Source of the DNA: CAVXNP01 sp963763305
GTDB lineage: Bacteria > Pseudomonadota > Gammaproteobacteria > Xanthomonadales > Rhodanobacteraceae
Direction of reading: 5' to 3'
NCBI GenBank assembly: GCA_963763305.1
Contig: CAVXNP010000002.1
Location: 1-64,000 of the forward strand
Length of the DNA stretch: 64,000 nucleotides
Shown here: positions 10,594 through 18,134 of the stretch, piece after piece
How positions within the stretch are numbered: position 1 is the stretch's first letter
Layout: every line of letters starts with the position of its first letter
Position numbers and translations under genes: made by a program
The notes under the pieces: model-generated
What the model was told of the DNA's origin: nothing
Seen by the model: the letters and a program-made list of their open reading frames with translations, nothing else
Databases searched by the model: none

Positions 10594-11370
10594 ATGCGAG
10601 TGGCGAATGGTGTTGGCGGAGGCAGGCTGGGCTGGCCGCAGCGGTTGTGGGTAGTGCGGCACGGGCAGAGCGCGGGCAACGTGGCCCGGGACCTGGCCGA
10701 GTCCACCGGTGCGCCGCTGATCGAACTGGAACATCGCGACGCGGACGTGCCGCTATCGGACTGCGGTCAGCAACAGGCGCAGGCGCTGGCGCGCTGGGCC
10801 ACGACCTTGCCGGATGCACATCGGCCGCAGGTACTGATGACCTCGCCTTACCTTCGCTCGCGCCAGACCGCCGATGCGGTGGTGTCGGCGCTGGGCCGGG
10901 AGCCGTGCGAGTTGATTGCCGACGAGCGCCTGCGCGAGAAGGAATTCGGCATTCTGGATCGCTACACGCGTCGCGGCATCGTGGACAAGTTTCCGGAGCT
11001 GGCCGAGCAGCGCAAGCTGGTGGGCAAGTTCTACTTCCGCCCGCCCGGTGGCGAGAGCTGGTGCGACGTGGTGTTCCGCCTGCGCAGCATGCTCAGCGAC
11101 CTGCAGCGCAACCATGCCGGCGAGCGGGTGATGATCGTGGCGCATCAGGTCATCGTGAACTGCTTCCGCTACCTGATCGAACGCATGGACGAAGCGACCA
11201 TCCTGGCGATCGACCGCGAGGGCGACGTGCCCAACTGCGGTATCACCGAATATGTCGCCAGCGACGAAGGGCGCGGCCTGTCGCTGCAGCGGACCAACTT
11301 CGTCGCGCCCTTGCTGCAGGCCGGCGCCCCGGTGACCACCGGGCATGACGAGCCGGCCGGTCCACGCTAG
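10594..11370 (+). CDS. Histidine phosphatase family protein (phosphoglycerate mutase-like)
   Basis: 258 residues. The catalytic RHG motif is at residues 22-24 (WVVRHGQSAGN), with the second arginine in YLRSRQTAD, the acid/base Glu in REKEFGILDR, and the second histidine in IVAHQVIVNCFR. This is the full core of the branch-1 histidine phosphatases, which transfer phosphate through a phospho-histidine. The substrate cannot be told from sequence; the fold includes phosphoserine phosphatases, cofactor-independent mutase relatives and sugar-phosphate phosphatases. The start ATG follows GGGAG. Its 3' end overlaps the next gene by 26 bases, so the two are probably co-transcribed. Confidence 0.88.
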   Translation: MRVANGVGGGRLGWPQRLWVVRHGQSAGNVARDLAESTGAPLIELEHRDADVPLSDCGQQQAQALARWATTLPDAHRPQVLMTSPYLRSRQTADAVVSALGREPCELIADERLREKEFGILDRYTRRGIVDKFPELAEQRKLVGKFYFRPPGGESWCDVVFRLRSMLSDLQRNHAGERVMIVAHQVIVNCFRYLIERMDEATILAIDREGDVPNCGITEYVASDEGRGLSLQRTNFVAPLLQAGAPVTTGHDEPAGPR

Positions 11371-12235
11371 CGCGATGGCGCCCGCAGCAACACCGCTGAC
11401 GTCGGCCCGACTGCGCGAGAGGCCGTTGCCCGCGCCCGGGGGAGACAAGGAGCAACGGGGGCGCGTGCTGGTTATCGGCGGGTCGCGCCGGGTACCGGGT
11501 GGCGCGTTGCTGGCGGCCATCGCCGCGCTTCGGGTGGGCGCGGGCAAGCTGCAGATCGGTACCGCCGAGGATGTCGCCACACAGATGGCGCTGGCCATGC
11601 CCGAGGCGCTGGTACTCGGCCTGCCGGTGGACGGGCAGGGTGAGATCGCCCGTGGCAATCAGGCGCTGGATCATGCCCTGGCCGGTTGCGACGCGGTACT
11701 TCTCGGTGCCGGCATGGGCGCCTCTGTGGCCAGCGCCGCCCTGGTGCGTCGCGCGATCGGAAAGGCTGGCGGCACGCTGGTACTGGATGCCGGCGCCCTG
11801 TCGTCAAAGCTGCGGGCGCCGGAGGGTGCCCCGTTCGTGCTGACCCCGCACGAGGGCGAGATGGCCCGGCTGGCCGGGCAACGCAAGTCCACGGTACAAC
11901 AGCAGCCACAGCAACTGGCGCTGGCGTTCGCTCAGCGCACGGGCAGCGTGCTGGTACTCAAGGGCGCAACCACGTTCGTCGCCTCGCCCGAGGGCCAGCT
12001 GTGGGTGCATCGCGCAAGCTGTCCCGGCCTGGGCACGTCCGGCTCCGGCGACGTGCTTGCCGGCCTGATCGCTGGCGTGGCTGCTCGTTGTGGCGATGCG
12101 TTGCAGGCCGCGCTCTGGGGCGTGCGGTTGCACGCGCTGGGCGGGCAGGCGGCGGCCCGGGGCCGAGGTACGCTGGGGTTCCTCGCGCGCGAGATCGCCG
12201 ACGGCGTGCCGGCGGCACTGGACCGGTTGCGCTGA
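11345..12235 (+). CDS. nnrD: ADP-dependent NAD(P)H-hydrate dehydratase
   Basis: 296 residues of the YjeF C-terminal (ribokinase-like) domain only. It repairs hydrated NAD(P)H by ADP-dependent dehydration. Visible motifs are the N-terminal GRVLVIGGSRRVPGGALLAA, the central VLDAGAL and FVLTPHEGEMARL, and the nucleotide-binding loop GLGTSGSGDVLAGLIAG with the catalytic Asp. The epimerase (YjeF N) domain, fused to it in E. coli NnrR, is absent and is not encoded next door. The gene overlaps the upstream phosphatase by 26 bases. The first roughly 25 residues are poorly conserved, so the true start could be ATG 11375, inside the reading. Confidence 0.9.
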   Translation: MTSRPVHASAMAPAATPLTSARLRERPLPAPGGDKEQRGRVLVIGGSRRVPGGALLAAIAALRVGAGKLQIGTAEDVATQMALAMPEALVLGLPVDGQGEIARGNQALDHALAGCDAVLLGAGMGASVASAALVRRAIGKAGGTLVLDAGALSSKLRAPEGAPFVLTPHEGEMARLAGQRKSTVQQQPQQLALAFAQRTGSVLVLKGATTFVASPEGQLWVHRASCPGLGTSGSGDVLAGLIAGVAARCGDALQAALWGVRLHALGGQAAARGRGTLGFLAREIADGVPAALDRLR

Positions 12236-12582
12236 GCCCACTGCGATCGCGCCGAGGCGGCGGTGCCCGTCGGTGTTCCATGCATCCCGCTATCCGCTCG
12301 ACGCCCACTGCCCGCTTGCGAGGTACCTCCTCGCCGTCCCGATGCCCACACGTGCGGCTTGGCCGCGACAGCCGCGATCACGGAACTTGGCAGAACCAAG
12401 CCTTGCGCCGCCCTGCGCGTTCGTGTGGTGCATCTGGTCACTTCGCACGCCGCACGCCGCACGCCGCACGCCGCGCACCGCGCACCCAGACCGCACCGCG
12501 CACCACGCCTGCGCCATCGTTCCAGCCAAGGTCCTCGTACCGGGGCAGCGCCCGCTGGGCCTTTTCCGGAGGCTCGTACCCT
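12236..12582. other. Gene-free stretch of 347 bp between convergent genes
   Basis: Sits between nnrD (+) and the cupin gene (-). It contains the heptamer repeat at 12444-12471; no protein family, RNA or clear terminator was recognised elsewhere in it. Confidence 0.5.
12444..12471. repeat. Tandem heptamer, four perfect copies
   Basis: Four exact copies of CGCACGC, followed by degenerate CGCGCAC-like copies to about 12495. A simple-sequence tract in non-coding DNA that could vary in copy number by slippage. Confidence 0.75.
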
Positions 12583-13104
12583 TCAGTCGCCCTGCGGTGT
12601 CTCCGCGTCCCGCCACAGACGGGTCAGCGGCCCGTGCGCGCCTTCGACCGGGTCGCAATCGGGGAAGGGCAGTCGGGCGATGCGCTGGCGCATTTCATCG
12701 GTAGGCGCTTCACGACAGATGTCCCATGACTGGCCCTCGGGGTAGGCGCCCACCACCAGGAAGTCATCGCTGGCCTCCAGGCAGCAGTGTCCGGTACCGG
12801 CCGGCAGCAGCAGCGCGTCGCCGCCTTGCACCTGCACCTCGTGTCCGTCGGGGCCGCCGAGCATCAGCCGGGCCGTGCCGCGGGCCACGCCCAGTACTTC
12901 GTGCGCGGTGGAATGGTAGTGGTGGTAGTCGTACACGCCATCGCGCCACCGCGGTGGCCAGCCATGACGGTCGAAGCGTGTTCCGAAGTCGCCGGCCGGG
13001 TCCGCTGAGTCCACCTCGCCCGCCTGGCGGTAAAGCAGCGCCGGCAGACGCGGGTGGTTGGGGACCCATCCGTTGGCGGTGAGCAGGAAGCTGTCGGGGG
13101 TCAC
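12583..13104 (-). CDS. Cupin domain protein (YjlB-like)
   Basis: 173 residues. One cupin barrel is visible: HHYHSTAHEVLGVARGTARL (His/Glu metal-ligand pattern HxH...E) followed by GDALLLPAGTGHCC with the second-motif histidine. The whole-length pattern resembles Bacillus YjlB-type cupins of unknown function. The C-terminal part (GAYPEGQSWDICREAPT...PFPDCDPV) is also typical of that group. It is divergent from the disordered small protein at 13283, with 178 bases between, enough for two promoters. The catalytic or binding role is unknown. Confidence 0.82.
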   Translation of the reverse strand: MTPDSFLLTANGWVPNHPRLPALLYRQAGEVDSADPAGDFGTRFDRHGWPPRWRDGVYDYHHYHSTAHEVLGVARGTARLMLGGPDGHEVQVQGGDALLLPAGTGHCCLEASDDFLVVGAYPEGQSWDICREAPTDEMRQRIARLPFPDCDPVEGAHGPLTRLWRDAETPQGD

Positions 13105-13282
13105 GCGCGTCTCCGCAAGATCGTTGCCCGTGGTGGTTCGGCTGCGGTTGTAGCAGCGCTCCGGTGAACGGCGCGTCCGGCCTTATGGAAACGCCGCGTC
13201 CACGTCGCGCCAACCTGCCAACCACGACAATCGCCGCATCCGGTCGCCGCCGTCCTGGCGGAGACCCCCACAGGAGGAGCCC

Positions 13283-13681
13283 ATGGTCAACATCAACCAG
13301 AAGGACACCACCAACAAGAACCTGCAGGATGCCATCGGCGAACGCGCCGAGCAGGACGGTCGCCACCTTGAAGGCGAGGTTCGTCAGGCTGCGCGCAGCG
13401 AGGGCGGTGTCGGTGGCCGCAGCGGTACCGGCCAGGCCCAGCCGCACCATGGCTTCGACGACCGGCAGGGGCGCAAGGCGATGGGCGAGCCGGAGGATCC
13501 GGACAACATCCTGCCGGTGCCGGAGAACGGACCGGGCTATCAGTCCGGCGGAACCGGACTGGATACGCAGCAGCAAGTGACCGAGGCCAAGCAGGCCGAG
13601 AGCGGCGCGGAGGGCAAGAGCCGCTCGAACGGCCCGGGCATGGATCCGCCGCCGGGTGCGCCGGTGAAGCCCAATCACTGA
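13283..13681 (+). CDS. Small disordered hydrophilic protein, unknown function
   Basis: 132 residues preceded by a near-perfect Shine-Dalgarno (AGGAGGAG, 3 bases before ATG), so it is probably well translated. The protein is rich in Gly, Gln, Asp, Glu, Lys and Pro, has no cysteine, no signal peptide and no hydrophobic segment, and should be largely unfolded. I recognise no family. Its composition recalls stress-associated hydrophilic proteins, and the next gene on the same strand is an SDR of a type often seen with general stress genes, but this is only suggestive. Confidence 0.65.
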   Translation: MVNINQKDTTNKNLQDAIGERAEQDGRHLEGEVRQAARSEGGVGGRSGTGQAQPHHGFDDRQGRKAMGEPEDPDNILPVPENGPGYQSGGTGLDTQQQVTEAKQAESGAEGKSRSNGPGMDPPPGAPVKPNH

Positions 13682-13949
13682 GAAGGGGTGGGTGCTGCGC
13701 TGGTGGAGGGCAGGCTATGCGTTCCGTAGGCGATTCCGCGACAGGATGTATACCCGGCCGCTGACTACACTGCCGCGCAACGTGAGCGAGCTCCCACGGA
13801 TAGGCACGAGGAGGCGTTGCCAGGCAGCGCCCATCCCGGGGTTCGGCTGGCCTGCCAGACGCTGTCGGCATGGCATTGTCACGGCCTAGGGCATCTGGCT
13901 CCGCGCCGGCTCGCGCACCACGTCCCTCCCACCGCGAGCACACACGACC

Positions 13950-14975
13950 ATGCCAGCTGACGACTTCTCCCCGACCCGACGCCGCCTGGTGCAGCGCGCC
14001 ACCTGCGGCCTGGCTGCCGCCACCGTGGTACCGCCGATCTTCGCCCAGGATGCGCCGGCCTCCCCGGCCAGCGGTGGCGGTCAAGGTGGCGTGCCGCCGC
14101 TGGCCGATCCGCGCAAGCGCTTTCCGCAGCCACCGTTCGCCGCGCAGCCGCAGCCATGGCCGGGGCTGGCGTCGAAGATGGATCCGGTACCTGACCACGG
14201 CGAAGAAAGTTACCAGGGCCATGGCCAACTGGCCGGGCGCAAGGCACTGATCACCGGCGGCGACTCCGGCATCGGTCGCGCCGCGGCGATTGCCTTCGCG
14301 CGCGAGGGTGCGGATGTGGCGATCAACTACCTGCCGGCCGAACAGAGCGACGCCGATGATGTGGTCCGGCTGATCCGCGAGGCTGGACGCAAGGCCATCG
14401 CCCTGCCTGGCGACATCCGCGACGAATCCTTCTGCAAGCAACTGGTGAGCAAGGCGGTGGAGGGCCTCGGCGGGCTGGACATCCTGGTCAACAACGCCGG
14501 GCGGCAGCAGGCGCATCAATCGATCGAGGACATCAGCACCGAGCAGTTCGACTGGACGCTGAAAACCAACCTGTACGCAATGTTCTGGATCACCAAGGCG
14601 GCGATCGGGCACATGCCGGCCGGTTCGGCGATCATCAACACCGCCTCGGTGGTCGCCTACACGCCACCGAAGATCCTGCTGGACTATTCAACCACCAAGG
14701 CCGGCATCGTGGCGTTCACCAAGAGCCTGGCCAAGCAGCTGATCGATCGGGGCATCCGCGTCAATGCGGTGGCGCCGGGTCCGTTCTGGACGCCGCTGCA
14801 GGTCAGTGGCGGGCAGACCCAGGAAAACGTCAAGCACTTCGGCAAGGAAACCCCGATGGGCCGCCCTGGCCAGCCGGTGGAACTGGCGCCGATCTACGTG
14901 GAGCTGGCCTCGACCGAAGCCAGCTACGTCACCGGCCAGGTGGTAGCCGCCACCGGCGGCATGGGCGGTCCGTAA
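13950..14975 (+). CDS. SDR family oxidoreductase with Tat signal
   Basis: 341 residues. The N-terminus carries a twin-arginine signal (TRRRLVQRATCGLAAATVV), so the folded enzyme is probably exported. The Rossmann motif is ITGGDSGIGRAAA, the structural NNAG follows, and the catalytic Ser and Tyr-x-x-x-Lys are in NTASVVAY and DYSTTKAG. The C-terminal block VAPGPFWTPLQ and the closing TGGMGG fit the YhdF/YghA-type SDRs, which bind NAD(P) and act on unknown substrates. The Gly/Pro/Gln-rich linker before the core (residues about 35-85) is also family-typical. 268 non-coding bases precede it. Confidence 0.88.
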   Translation: MPADDFSPTRRRLVQRATCGLAAATVVPPIFAQDAPASPASGGGQGGVPPLADPRKRFPQPPFAAQPQPWPGLASKMDPVPDHGEESYQGHGQLAGRKALITGGDSGIGRAAAIAFAREGADVAINYLPAEQSDADDVVRLIREAGRKAIALPGDIRDESFCKQLVSKAVEGLGGLDILVNNAGRQQAHQSIEDISTEQFDWTLKTNLYAMFWITKAAIGHMPAGSAIINTASVVAYTPPKILLDYSTTKAGIVAFTKSLAKQLIDRGIRVNAVAPGPFWTPLQVSGGQTQENVKHFGKETPMGRPGQPVELAPIYVELASTEASYVTGQVVAATGGMGGP

Positions 14976-15149
14976 ACAGGCCCCGGCAGCGCGATGCATC
15001 GGCCGCAACACGTCCGGCAATGACGGCGGCCGCGCATGCGCCCTGCATCGGGCTGGAATAATTCCTACGATTTTTGGTCATACCCATGCAATCGTCCTTC
15101 GCCTATAAAGCCTGCGGGGGAATCCTTACCCACGCGTAGGGATCAATCG

Positions 15150-17918
15150 ATGCAATTGAGAAACAAGATGCTCCGCAGCCTCGTGCTGGCGGGCCTGGTG
15201 GGCTGTGCGCCGGTTTGGGCGAGTACCGTCCTGCCGGATCACCATGAATTCGACGCCGCGCTGGAAGTGCCTTTCCGGGCCGAGGGCGTGCGTCCGATCA
15301 TCCTGCATTTCGGCTATCCCGGTGCTGCCGCGGGTACCCCGGTGGCGTGGGAGGTGTCGCTGATCGATCACGGCGGCCACCAGGTGCGCCAGTGGAAAGG
15401 CAGCACCGTCATGCATGCCGCCACTGCGCAGGCGCGCGTGATGTGGGACGGCTACGGTGTCGGACGTCGGGCGTTGGCATCGGGCTACTACACGGTGCGT
15501 CTGCGCACCATTGCGCTGGACGACGATAACGCGCAGCGACTGGGCACCGGCCTGCCGGGCAACGCGCTGGCGCTGGCGGCCACCCGCGCGCCGGAGCAGA
15601 TCGAGCAGCAGAGCTACGACATCCTGGTCGGCCAGGTGGCGGCGCCGCACATGCCCCACTTCCAGGGGCTGTCGGTGCATCGTCCGGGCAGCCGTCAGGT
15701 GCAGACGATACAGTCCGGCTCGAACCTGCAGACCTCGCAGGCACTGACCGCCAGCGGCCTGCCGTACACCATCTATTACGGCAACCTGCACAGCCAGACC
15801 AACCACAGCGACGGCGGCGGCGTGCTGAGCAGCTGCACCGGGGCGCAGGCGCCGCAGACCGGTGCCTACGGTCCCACCGATGCCTACCAGTACGCGATGA
15901 ACCGCGGCCTGGACATCCTGATGGCGTCCGAACACAACCACATGTACGACGGCTCCACCGGCACCAACTCCTCGGCCAGCCCGACCACCGCGCACAACCT
16001 GTTCGCCTCCGGCCTGCAGGCAGCCAGCTCGTTCACCTCGGCGCACCCGGGCTTCCTGGCGCTGTACGGGCAGGAATGGGGCGTGATCAGCAACGGCGGG
16101 CATCTGAACATCTTCAACACCGACGGGCTGATCGAGTGGGAGAAGAACAGCTCCGGCCAGTTGATCGGCGACTATGAGATCGCCAAGGGAGACTACGCCG
16201 CGCTGTACACCCTGATGAACGCGCACGGCTGGGTCGGTCAGTTCAACCACCCGGCAAGCAGCGGGCAGTTCAAGGTCAACTCGGTGGACTTCGGCTACAC
16301 CGCCGATGGCGACCAGGTGATGGTGCTGGCCGAGGTGATGAACAGCTCGGCGTTTTCCACCAACACCACCGAGACCGAAACCTCGCACAGCCACTACGAG
16401 AGTGCGTTCAACAAGATCCTGGAGAGCGGCTACCACGTGGCGCCCAGTTCCGACCAGGACAACCACTGCGCCAACTGGGGTGCCAGCTTCACCAACCGCA
16501 CCGGCGTGCTGGTGCCGGACGGTACTGGTTTGAGCAAGGCCTCGTTCGTGGACGCGCTGCGCGCGCGTCGGGTGTTCGCCACCGAGGACAAGACCGCGCA
16601 GATCGTGCTCACCGCCAACGGCCACGTGATGGGCGAGCGCTTCAGCAACAGCGGCCCGCTGACCCTGACGGTGAACTTTGCCAGCAGCTCGGGCCAGACG
16701 GTGCAGCGCGTGCAGCTGTTCGAGGGCGTGCCCGGCAGCGGCGGGACCGTCAGCACTGTGTCGGAGACCGCCACCACCACGGTGACGCCTTCCACCGGGG
16801 AGCACTTCTACTACGCCAAGATCACCGAGGCCAACGGCCTGATGATGTGGTCGGCGCCGGTCTGGGTGAGCCAGGGCAGTGGCGGCGGTGGCGGTGACAC
16901 CACGGCGCCGACGGTGAGTGCCTCCGAAAGCGGCAGCGCCGGCACCATCAGCTTCAGCGCCAATGCCAGCGACAACGTGGGCGTGAGCCGGGTCGAGTTT
17001 TATGTCGACGGTGCGCTCAAGGCCACCGACAGCAGCGCGCCGTACAGCGCCAGCCTGGACTCGACCACGCTGGGCAACGGTTCGCACAGCCTGGTGGCCA
17101 AGGCCTACGATGCGGCCGGCAACGTGGGCACCAGCAGCACGGTGGCGTTCAGCGTCTCCAACAGCACCAGCGACACCCAGGCGCCGAGCGTGTCGGCCGC
17201 CGAGAGCGGCAGCAGCGGCACCATCAGCTTCAGTGCCACTGCCAGCGACAACGTGGGCGTGAGCCGGGTCGAGTTCTATGTCGACGGTGCGCTCAAGGCC
17301 ACCGACAGCAGCGCGCCGTACAGCGCCAGCCTGGACTCCACCACGCTGGCGGACGGTTCGCACAGCCTGCAGGCCAAGGCCTATGACGCGGCCGGCAACG
17401 TGGGCACCAGCGGCTCGGTGGCCTTCAGTGTCTCCAACACCAGCAGCAACCCGGTGCAACTGGCCAGCAACAATGGCTTCGAGAGCGGCACCAGCAACTG
17501 GAGCCAGACCAGCGGCGTGATCACCAGCTCCAGCAGCGTGCCGGCCAACGCCGGCAGCTGGAAGGCGTGGCTGGACGGCTACGGCAGCTCGCACACCGAC
17601 TACGTGCGCCAGAAGATCGTGGTGCCGGCGGGCGCCAGCAAGGTGACCTGGGACTTCTACCTGCTGATCGACACCTCCGAGACCACCACGCAAACGGCCT
17701 ACGACACGGTCAAGGCGCAGGTGCTCAACTCCAGCGGCAGCGTGGTTGCCACCCTGGCGACCTGGTCCAACCTGGACGCCACCGGCAGCTACGTCGAGCA
17801 TTCGCTCGATCTGAGTGCGTATGCGGGCCAGACCATCTGGATCAACTTCTACGGCACCGAGGACAGCAGCGTGCAGACCTCCTTCGTGGTGGACGACGTC
17901 AGCGTCAAGGCGCAGTAA
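15150..17918 (+). CDS. Secreted PHP/CehA-McbA-like metallohydrolase with two Ig-like domains
   Basis: 922 residues from ATG 15150, chosen over an upstream start because it follows AGGGA and opens a signal peptide (MQLRNKMLRSLVLAGLVGC); LVGC could be a lipobox with Cys19, or cleavage may follow VWA. After a beta-rich N-terminal region comes a PHP-type metal site: YGNLHSQTNHSDGGG, then MASEHNHMYD, the NHPAS block and SDQDNH. From about residue 583 two Ig-like (Big_7 type) repeats of 92 residues follow a short Gly linker, and the C-terminus is a jelly-roll/CBM-like module (SNNGFESGTSNW). It probably hydrolyses a phosphoester at the cell surface or outside; the substrate is unknown. Confidence 0.8.
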   Translation: MQLRNKMLRSLVLAGLVGCAPVWASTVLPDHHEFDAALEVPFRAEGVRPIILHFGYPGAAAGTPVAWEVSLIDHGGHQVRQWKGSTVMHAATAQARVMWDGYGVGRRALASGYYTVRLRTIALDDDNAQRLGTGLPGNALALAATRAPEQIEQQSYDILVGQVAAPHMPHFQGLSVHRPGSRQVQTIQSGSNLQTSQALTASGLPYTIYYGNLHSQTNHSDGGGVLSSCTGAQAPQTGAYGPTDAYQYAMNRGLDILMASEHNHMYDGSTGTNSSASPTTAHNLFASGLQAASSFTSAHPGFLALYGQEWGVISNGGHLNIFNTDGLIEWEKNSSGQLIGDYEIAKGDYAALYTLMNAHGWVGQFNHPASSGQFKVNSVDFGYTADGDQVMVLAEVMNSSAFSTNTTETETSHSHYESAFNKILESGYHVAPSSDQDNHCANWGASFTNRTGVLVPDGTGLSKASFVDALRARRVFATEDKTAQIVLTANGHVMGERFSNSGPLTLTVNFASSSGQTVQRVQLFEGVPGSGGTVSTVSETATTTVTPSTGEHFYYAKITEANGLMMWSAPVWVSQGSGGGGGDTTAPTVSASESGSAGTISFSANASDNVGVSRVEFYVDGALKATDSSAPYSASLDSTTLGNGSHSLVAKAYDAAGNVGTSSTVAFSVSNSTSDTQAPSVSAAESGSSGTISFSATASDNVGVSRVEFYVDGALKATDSSAPYSASLDSTTLADGSHSLQAKAYDAAGNVGTSGSVAFSVSNTSSNPVQLASNNGFESGTSNWSQTSGVITSSSSVPANAGSWKAWLDGYGSSHTDYVRQKIVVPAGASKVTWDFYLLIDTSETTTQTAYDTVKAQVLNSSGSVVATLATWSNLDATGSYVEHSLDLSAYAGQTIWINFYGTEDSSVQTSFVVDDVSVKAQ
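16896..17447 (+). repeat. Two in-frame 276-bp repeats encoding Ig-like domains
   Basis: Units begin at GACACC 16896 and 17172, exactly 92 codons apart. Most of each unit is identical at the DNA level, including a long shared stretch around GACAACGTGGGCGTGAGCC. Such low divergence points to recent duplication or gene conversion. Confidence 0.85.
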
Positions 17919-18134
17919 GTCGAGCTTGGGCTATTCGGGGTCCGCGGGCCAGCCGGTTCGCGGACTCTCCCGTCTCGATGCCTCAATGGCGGCATTCCGG
18001 CCCGCCCTGCGGCCAGACCGGCGCGGGGGAAGGGGCTGCTCGACGGCGCAGCCGGGACCCCGGCCGCCGACTCAAGTATTGAGGTGTGATGCCGCTAAGA
18101 CAGGGACGCCCATGGCAAGGAGCTGCAACGGATC

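Noticed and set aside
15126..17801. An 891-codon antisense frame over the PHP protein
   Set aside because: Same cause: codon-position GC bias. The sense strand has complete domain signatures and a signal peptide.
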